Origin: an uncultured bacterium
GTDB lineage: Bacteria > Bacteroidota > Bacteroidia > Bacteroidales > Bacteroidaceae
Length of the DNA stretch: 10,950 bases
Direction: 5' to 3'
Assembly: GCA_945788485.1 (NCBI GenBank)
Contig: CALZMB010000053.1
Span: 1 to 10,950, forward strand
Of the stretch, positions 6,484-10,950 are shown piece by piece. Position 1 is the stretch's first letter. Every line of letters starts with the position of its first letter. The notes beneath the pieces were generated by a model. The model was not told the DNA's origin. It searched no databases and worked only from the letters and a program-made list of their open reading frames with translations. The position numbers were made by a program, and so were the translations under genes.

Positions 6484-6528
6484 AAATATCCTGCACCGCA
6501 AGCTCATGTCTTGTGATGCAGGATATTT
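6484..6528 (-). terminator. Hairpin terminator for the metal-efflux operon, possibly bidirectional
   Basis: AAATATCCTGCA (6484-6495) and TGCAGGATATTT (6517-6528) are perfect 12-bp complements. Pairing resumes inside as CAAG (6498-6501) with CTTG (6509-6512) around a CTCATGT loop. Read on the minus strand the stem runs into five T (6482-6486), about 40 bases after the pump stop codon, as expected for a terminator. On the + strand the T-run is weaker (ATATTTGCGTTT), so it may also serve the thioredoxin gene less efficiently. Confidence 0.65.
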
Positions 6529-6568
6529 GCGTTTCTGTTATGCTGCGCCTTCTGTGCTTCTTTTTCTA

Positions 6569-9500
6569 TCATCTTGCTTCTTCTTTGATTCTCATATACG
6601 CCACCGGGACGACGAAGGCGTTGAGGAGGGTTGACGAGATGAGGCCGCCGAGGATGACGACAGCCATCGGGCTTTGTATCTCGTTGCCGGGCAGGTCGCC
6701 TCCGGCAACCATCGGGATGAGGGCGAGGGCAGATGTGAGGGCGGTCATGATGATGGGGTTGAGACGGTCTGCAGAGCCGCGCCGCACGCTCTCCTCCAAG
6801 CCTAAGCCCTGGCGGCACAGGTCGTTGTAGCGCGAGACGAGCAGCATGCCGTTGCGCGTCGCGATGCCGAAGAGCGAGATGAAGCCAATGACAGACGGTA
6901 TGCTGACCACGCCGCTTGTCGCCCACACCGCCAGGATGCCGCCGATGAGGGCGAGTGGCAGGTTGAGGAGGGTGACGGCAGCCTGCCTGAGGCTGCGGAA
7001 CTGCCCGTAGAGCAGCATGAAGATGACAATCAGCGAGCAGCACGACATTGCCAAGAGCGTGCGCGACGCCGCCTGTTCGCTCTCAAACTGTCCGCCGTAT
7101 TCTATGTGATAGCCTTCGGGCAGCACGACTTTCTCTTCCACGCGCCGCTGTATGTCGTTGACGACGCCGCGCAGGTCGCGTCCTGAGACGTTTGCCGAGA
7201 CAACGACTTTGCGCGAGACATTCTCGCGGTTGACGGTGTTCGGCCCTGCCGCTGACACTATCTCCGCTATGTCGCCCAGCGGAATCTTCTTCTCGTCGGC
7301 ATCGACTGGCATCATCGCTATCTCTTCTGCCGACAGGCGGTGTGTGTCATCAACCTTCAGCACGAGGTCTGTGGTGCGGTTGCCTTCATACACCTGCGAC
7401 ACTGTCTCGCCTCCCAAGAGCACGCCAACCATCTTTCCGAACTCCGCCATCGTTATGCCGTATTTCGCCAGCATCGTCCGCCGCGGCATGATTTTCAGCT
7501 GCGGGCGTTCCACTTGCTGCTCCACGTTGAGGTCGGCGATGCCTTCCACGTCAGCCGTGGCGGCTTTTATCTCGTTGCCGATGGCATACAGGCGGTTGAG
7601 GTCAGTGCCGAATATTTTCACGGCTATGCCGGCTCTTGTGCCTGAGAGCATGGCGTCGATGCGGTGCGTGATGGGCGCGCCCACCTCGATGTTCACGCCC
7701 GGCAGCGAGGCGAGACGCTTGCGCACGTCGGCGGCGACAGCCTCTTTCGGGCGGTCGAGAAGCTCGAAGGGCGCTTCTATCTCAGAGACATTCACGCCGA
7801 GGGCGTGTTCGTCAAGCTCGGCGCGCCCTGTCTTCCGCCCTACGGCTTTTATCTCCGGAATCTCCAAGAGTTTCTTTTCGGCGAGCCGTCCGATGCGGTC
7901 TGATTCTTCGAGCGAGATGCCGGGCAGCGTGCTGACGTTGATGGTGAACGACCCTTCGTTGAACGGAGGGAGGAAGCTCCTGCCAGACATGAGGAGCATG
8001 ACAAGGGCTATGGCGAACGCCGCGGCGGCAGAGAGCATCACCGCGCGCTGATGTCGCAGGGCGACGGAGAGCAAACGGGCGTAGCCGCGGCTTACGGCGG
8101 CGGCGACAGGAGAGGTTTTCTCGTCTCTCATATCGTCATTTTCGCCCATTCCATCGGTTTTTTCCGGTGTATTCTTGGTGTATTTTGGCTTGAGGAAGAT
8201 GCTGCACAAGACGGGTGTCACAGTCAGCGCGACGAGTGTCGAGGCGGCGAGGGCGGTGATGAAGGCTATGCCGAGCGGGCGCAGCATACGCCCTTCCATG
8301 CCCGAGAGGAAGAAGAGTGGCATGAAGCTCGCTATGATAATCAGCGTTGAATAGAGCACGGGGAGTCTCACCTCGCGCGACGCCTCATACACCACAGTCT
8401 TCACAGCCTGCCGTTCGCCGTCTGGCAGCCGCCTGTTCTCGCGCAGCCGTCGGAAGACGTTCTCCACATCGACGATGGCGTCATCTACGAGCGAGCCGAT
8501 GGCGATGCACATTCCGCCGAGGCTCATCGTGTTCACTGTCATGCCCATGAAATGCAGGGCGAGGAGGGCGGCGAGGAGCGAGAGTGGTATGGTGACAAGC
8601 GAGATGAGGGTGGTGCGCACGTTGAGGAGGAATACGAAGAGCACGACGACGACGAAGAAGCCGCCTTCAACGAGAGCTTGCTTCACGTTGCCTATCGAGC
8701 TTTCTATGAACCGCGACTGGCGATAGACCTCTGTAGAGACGTGCACGTCAGCCGGGAGGCGCTGCTTCATCTCCTCCAAGAGGCGGTCGATGTCTTCTGT
8801 GAGCAGCAGCGTGCTTGTCGCCGGCTGTTTCGTGACGGTGAGCAGCACGGCGGGCTTGCCGTTGTATGACGCCGAGCCTGTCTTCGGCGAGCGGTTGCCC
8901 GCCTTCACCTCTGCTATGTCTTGCAGCCTCACCACCGTTCCGTTGTTGTTGCGCACCGCCGCTTCGCCCATCGCCTCGACATCTGTTGTTGACAGCATAC
9001 CGCGCAGGATATACTCGTTGCCGTAGGCGTTTGTGATGCCTCCCGTGCGGTTTTGGTTCATTCCATCGACGGCTTCGATGACATCGCTGAGCAAGATGCC
9101 GTAGTGGCGCATACGGTCGGGGTTGAGCAGAATCTGGTATTCCATCGTCTCTCCGCCGGCGACAGCCACCTGCGCCACGCCGCCCGTCGCCATCAGTCTG
9201 GGGCGTATGTCCCATTGCGCCATGGTGTGCAGGTCGCGCAGCGACGTGGTGTCTGCCGTGAGGCAGATAATCATCATCTCGCCGAGGATAGACGACTGTG
9301 GTCCGAGTGTCGGGTTGCCGGCGTCGCGTGGCAGGCTCTCGCGCACCTCGGCGAGCTTCTCAGAGACTGTCTGCCGCGCGCGGTAGATTTCCGTGCCCCA
9401 GTCGAACTCCACCCATACGATGGAGAAGCCGGTGGTTGATGACGAGCGGACGCGCCGCACGCCGGCGGCGCCGTTGACGCTTGTCTCGATGGGGAAGGTG

Positions 9501-9694
9501 ACGAGCTGCTCCACCTCTTCGGGCGCCATGCCCTTCGCCTCGGTCATGACGACGACGGTGGGGGCTGTGAGGTCGGGGAAGACATCGACGTCGATGTCGT
9601 TGGTCACATATACGCCGCCGAACATCAGCAGCAGCGCACATGCCAGCACGACGAGGCGGTTGCGGAGAGAGTAGCGGATGATTTTGTCTAACAT
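6569..9694 (-). CDS. Heavy-metal efflux RND pump, CusA/CzcA family
   Basis: A 1041-residue proton-driven inner-membrane pump of the HME-RND family, which exports metal ions through an adaptor and an outer-membrane channel. The duplicated RND layout is visible: TM1 at about 11-31 (LVVLACALLLMFGGVYVTN), then VFPDLTAP and periplasmic domain; TM2-6 at about 340-500; a charged cytoplasmic linker (about 504-530); TM7 at about 551-570, followed by FLPPFNEGSFTINVSTLPGIS; second periplasmic domain with HRIDAMLSGTRAGIAVKIFG (677-696); TM8-12 at about 878-1035. The TM4 relay motif VDDAIVDVEN gives Asp404 and Glu411, with Ala398 where CzcA has a third acidic residue, as in CusA. The three CusA copper-binding Met do not align with Met here (Asn, Val, Ala by eye), so the substrate may not be Cu/Ag. 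The adaptor gene lies 72 bases upstream. Confidence 0.93.
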   Translation of the reverse strand: MLDKIIRYSLRNRLVVLACALLLMFGGVYVTNDIDVDVFPDLTAPTVVVMTEAKGMAPEEVEQLVTFPIETSVNGAAGVRRVRSSSTTGFSIVWVEFDWGTEIYRARQTVSEKLAEVRESLPRDAGNPTLGPQSSILGEMMIICLTADTTSLRDLHTMAQWDIRPRLMATGGVAQVAVAGGETMEYQILLNPDRMRHYGILLSDVIEAVDGMNQNRTGGITNAYGNEYILRGMLSTTDVEAMGEAAVRNNNGTVVRLQDIAEVKAGNRSPKTGSASYNGKPAVLLTVTKQPATSTLLLTEDIDRLLEEMKQRLPADVHVSTEVYRQSRFIESSIGNVKQALVEGGFFVVVVLFVFLLNVRTTLISLVTIPLSLLAALLALHFMGMTVNTMSLGGMCIAIGSLVDDAIVDVENVFRRLRENRRLPDGERQAVKTVVYEASREVRLPVLYSTLIIIASFMPLFFLSGMEGRMLRPLGIAFITALAASTLVALTVTPVLCSIFLKPKYTKNTPEKTDGMGENDDMRDEKTSPVAAAVSRGYARLLSVALRHQRAVMLSAAAAFAIALVMLLMSGRSFLPPFNEGSFTINVSTLPGISLEESDRIGRLAEKKLLEIPEIKAVGRKTGRAELDEHALGVNVSEIEAPFELLDRPKEAVAADVRKRLASLPGVNIEVGAPITHRIDAMLSGTRAGIAVKIFGTDLNRLYAIGNEIKAATADVEGIADLNVEQQVERPQLKIMPRRTMLAKYGITMAEFGKMVGVLLGGETVSQVYEGNRTTDLVLKVDDTHRLSAEEIAMMPVDADEKKIPLGDIAEIVSAAGPNTVNRENVSRKVVVSANVSGRDLRGVVNDIQRRVEEKVVLPEGYHIEYGGQFESEQAASRTLLAMSCCSLIVIFMLLYGQFRSLRQAAVTLLNLPLALIGGILAVWATSGVVSIPSVIGFISLFGIATRNGMLLVSRYNDLCRQGLGLEESVRRGSADRLNPIIMTALTSALALIPMVAGGDLPGNEIQSPMAVVILGGLISSTLLNAFVVPVAYMRIKEEAR

Positions 9695-9719
9695 GATGGT
9701 TGAGGGTTGTTTTTATGTT

Positions 9720-9754
9720 GGGAGGGAGGGGGAGCAGCGGGCGGATGCCCGCTG
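9720..9754. promoter_or_regulatory. Intercistronic hairpin and G-rich tract between adaptor and pump
   Basis: In the 72-base gap between the adaptor stop and the pump start, CAGCGGGC (9735-9742) and GCCCGCTG (9747-9754) form a perfect 8-bp stem with a GGAT loop (ATCC in the transcript). On the + strand the G-runs at 9720-9722, 9724-9726, 9728-9732 and 9739-9741 fit a G-quadruplex pattern; the mRNA carries the C-rich complement. No T-run follows the stem, so it is more likely a stabilising or processing element than a terminator. No promoter is evident here. Confidence 0.45.
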
Positions 9755-9766
9755 AACGGGGGCAGC

Positions 9767-10927
9767 TCAGTGTGTGTGGCCCTCGGGCACGGCGGTGACG
9801 GCGGCGAGTTTCACCTGCACCGCGCCGTGCGTCACCACAGCCTCGCCGCCTTTCAAGCCGGCTCTTATCTCTGTGCGCACGCCGTCGGTGGCGCCGGGCT
9901 TCACCTCGCGTTTCTCAAACACGGTCTCGGCGGTTGTCGCCGCTTTCTTTATATATATATAATGTATGCCCTGCTCTTCGGTGAGCGCGGTGTTGGGGAC
10001 GGAGAGGACGTTGTGGCGGGGCGAGGAGAGAAGATAGACTTCAACGAACGAGCCGGCGAAGAAACTGCCGATGTTGTCGAACTCGAACGTCACGGGGATA
10101 TAGAACGTGCCGTCTGCCTTGCTTCTGCCGTAAGAGACGAGTCTGGCGTTGAGGGCGGCGAGGCTGTAGGTCGTGGTGTCTCCGGCGCATCGGAAGTTTG
10201 CCGTCGCCACGCTGTTCAGCCTGCTGAACATACGCTCCGGCACCTCTGCCCTGAGCTGCAGCCGCTTCGTCTTCGTGACGACGAGCAGCGGCTCGCCTAC
10301 GGCGACATACGCGCCTTGCTGCGCTATGCGGCTCTTGATATATCCGCCGGCTGTCGCCGTCACTGCCGTGCCGTTGGCTGAATGTCTGGGCGCGAGGGCG
10401 TTGTATGCTATGCGTGCCGTCTCGTAGCGTTCGCGCACGCTCTCGTATTCTGTCTGTGAGATGACGTGCCGCTCGCAGAGCATGGCGGCGCGCTCGTGCT
10501 CGTTCTTCGCCGTCTCGTATGCTATGCGCGCTTTCTCTACGGGGTCGCCGTCTTGCAGCTGGCGTGCCGAGATGGTGGCTATGGTCTGTCCGGCACTGAC
10601 GGCGGCGCCTTCGTTCGCCACTCCCGCGGCGTAGGTGACTATGCCGTCGGCGGTCGCTGCGATGGTGTGCTCGCCGTCGGGTGTCGCCTGCAGCTGTCCG
10701 CCCACGCGCATCACGTCGCGGAAGTCAGAAGGGCGGACGGTCTCGGTCGTTATGCCGCCGTCGCGCACCTGTGCGGGTGTCATGACAATCTCGCCGTAGC
10801 GGTGTGTGTCGCCGTGCGCATCGCCGTGCGTGTCATGGTTGCCGTGCGCATCATGGCTGCCGGTGTGGATAGTGCAGGCGGCGAGTGCAAAGAGCAGTGT
10901 CGCAAAGAGGAGGGGATTTTTCTGCAT
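9767..10927 (-). CDS. RND efflux periplasmic adaptor lipoprotein, CusB/CzcB type, His-rich N-terminus
   Basis: The membrane-fusion subunit linking the RND pump to an outer-membrane channel. The 386 residues start with a lipoprotein signal ending LAAC (Cys18). A histidine-rich tract follows, with seven His (21-42, HDAHGNHDTHGDAHGDTH as core). The rest is the usual adaptor order: lipoyl/barrel-sandwich halves (about 85-120 and 190-220, GYIKSRIAQQGAYVAVGEPL), an alpha-hairpin between them (about 125-178), beta-barrel (about 222-300), and membrane-proximal domain to the end, which finishes in GHTH. The His tract and C-terminal His suggest binding of Cu, Zn, Co or Ni and delivery to the pump; the metal cannot be told. 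The start at 10927 fits the signal peptide. It is the first visible gene of the operon; its promoter, and any TolC-like gene or regulator, lie beyond the window. Confidence 0.92.
   Translation of the reverse strand: MQKNPLLFATLLFALAACTIHTGSHDAHGNHDTHGDAHGDTHRYGEIVMTPAQVRDGGITTETVRPSDFRDVMRVGGQLQATPDGEHTIAATADGIVTYAAGVANEGAAVSAGQTIATISARQLQDGDPVEKARIAYETAKNEHERAAMLCERHVISQTEYESVRERYETARIAYNALAPRHSANGTAVTATAGGYIKSRIAQQGAYVAVGEPLLVVTKTKRLQLRAEVPERMFSRLNSVATANFRCAGDTTTYSLAALNARLVSYGRSKADGTFYIPVTFEFDNIGSFFAGSFVEVYLLSSPRHNVLSVPNTALTEEQGIHYIYIKKAATTAETVFEKREVKPGATDGVRTEIRAGLKGGEAVVTHGAVQVKLAAVTAVPEGHTH
10802..10867 (-). repeat. Coding tandem repeat for the His-rich tract of the adaptor
   Basis: On the minus strand, CATGATGCGCACGGCAAC and CATGACACGCACGGCGAT are adjacent imperfect 18-base copies, followed by a partial copy GCGCACGGCGAC. 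They encode the HDxHGx repeats after the lipidation site. Slippage in this repeat could change the number of metal-binding His between strains. Confidence 0.7.
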
Positions 10928-10933
10928 TGTCTG

Positions 10934-10946
10934 TATATATATATAT
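10934..10946. repeat. TA dinucleotide run just upstream of the adaptor start
   Basis: An uninterrupted alternating T-A run of 13 bases lies 6 bases before the adaptor ATG. It probably lies in the leader and would keep the translation start unstructured and AT-rich, which matters in a phylum that does not rely on Shine-Dalgarno pairing. No -7 element is visible in the 23 bases before the window ends. Confidence 0.5.
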
Positions 10947-10950
10947 TAAG

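Noticed and set aside
9951..9962. TA-rich stretch inside the adaptor gene as a promoter for the pump
   Set aside because: It simply encodes Tyr-Ile-Tyr-Ile in the membrane-proximal domain, and a similar run occurs inside the methyltransferase (5090-5099); no -7 element is associated.
9707..10381. 224-codon + strand frame opposite the adaptor gene
   Set aside because: Shadow of the adaptor; composition Gly/Arg/Val-rich with no domain.
1..10950. Insertion sequences, phage genes, tRNA or rRNA genes, toxin-antitoxin or defence systems
   Set aside because: None was seen: no transposase or integrase motifs, no long terminal repeats, no tRNA-like cloverleaf noticed by eye, and every long gene has an ordinary household or transport role.

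Overview
The window looks like chromosomal DNA from a member of the Bacteroidales, most likely a Prevotella-like species with a fairly high GC content. The grounds are: TlpA-type thioredoxins, one with a DUF4369-like N-terminal half; Bacteroidetes forms of CoaD and YbeY; a PG_1098-type methyltransferase; a small membrane protein of the kind that usually follows an ECF sigma factor in Bacteroides; a near-absence of Shine-Dalgarno sites; and one exact match to the Bacteroidetes -7 promoter element (TAnnTTTG). The genus is an inference, because no rRNA or marker search was possible.

Left block (1-1558, + strand): the 3' part of a TlpA-like thioredoxin (CGWC), then, 7 bases on, a complete exported TlpA-family protein (CGPC). 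A strong intrinsic terminator follows. Next (1748-3704, + strand) is a housekeeping operon under its own -7 element: ruvB (Holliday junction branch migration), coaD (coenzyme A synthesis) and ybeY (rRNA endonuclease).

Middle (3705-4600): a 337-base gene-free stretch holds a decaying array of 9-base repeats and a cluster of small hairpins. A short minus-strand gene for a one-TM protein of unknown function follows. It is divergent from a + strand pair (4601-6397): a PG_1098-like SAM methyltransferase and a lipoprotein thioredoxin (CGPC).

Right block (6398-10927): a second 9-base repeat array, folded as an inverted repeat, and a perfect 12-bp hairpin lie between convergent transcription units. 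The minus strand then carries a heavy-metal efflux module: a His-rich lipoprotein adaptor (CusB/CzcB type) followed by a 1041-aa RND pump (CusA/CzcA type). No outer-membrane factor or regulator lies inside the window; these would have to be beyond 10950 or elsewhere.

Functionally the window is mostly core cell maintenance plus envelope redox (three thioredoxin-fold proteins) and metal export. I found no convincing new multi-gene system. The least explained elements are the paired intergenic 9-base repeat arrays, each directly after the last gene of a + strand operon, and the structured gene-free region at 3837-3963.
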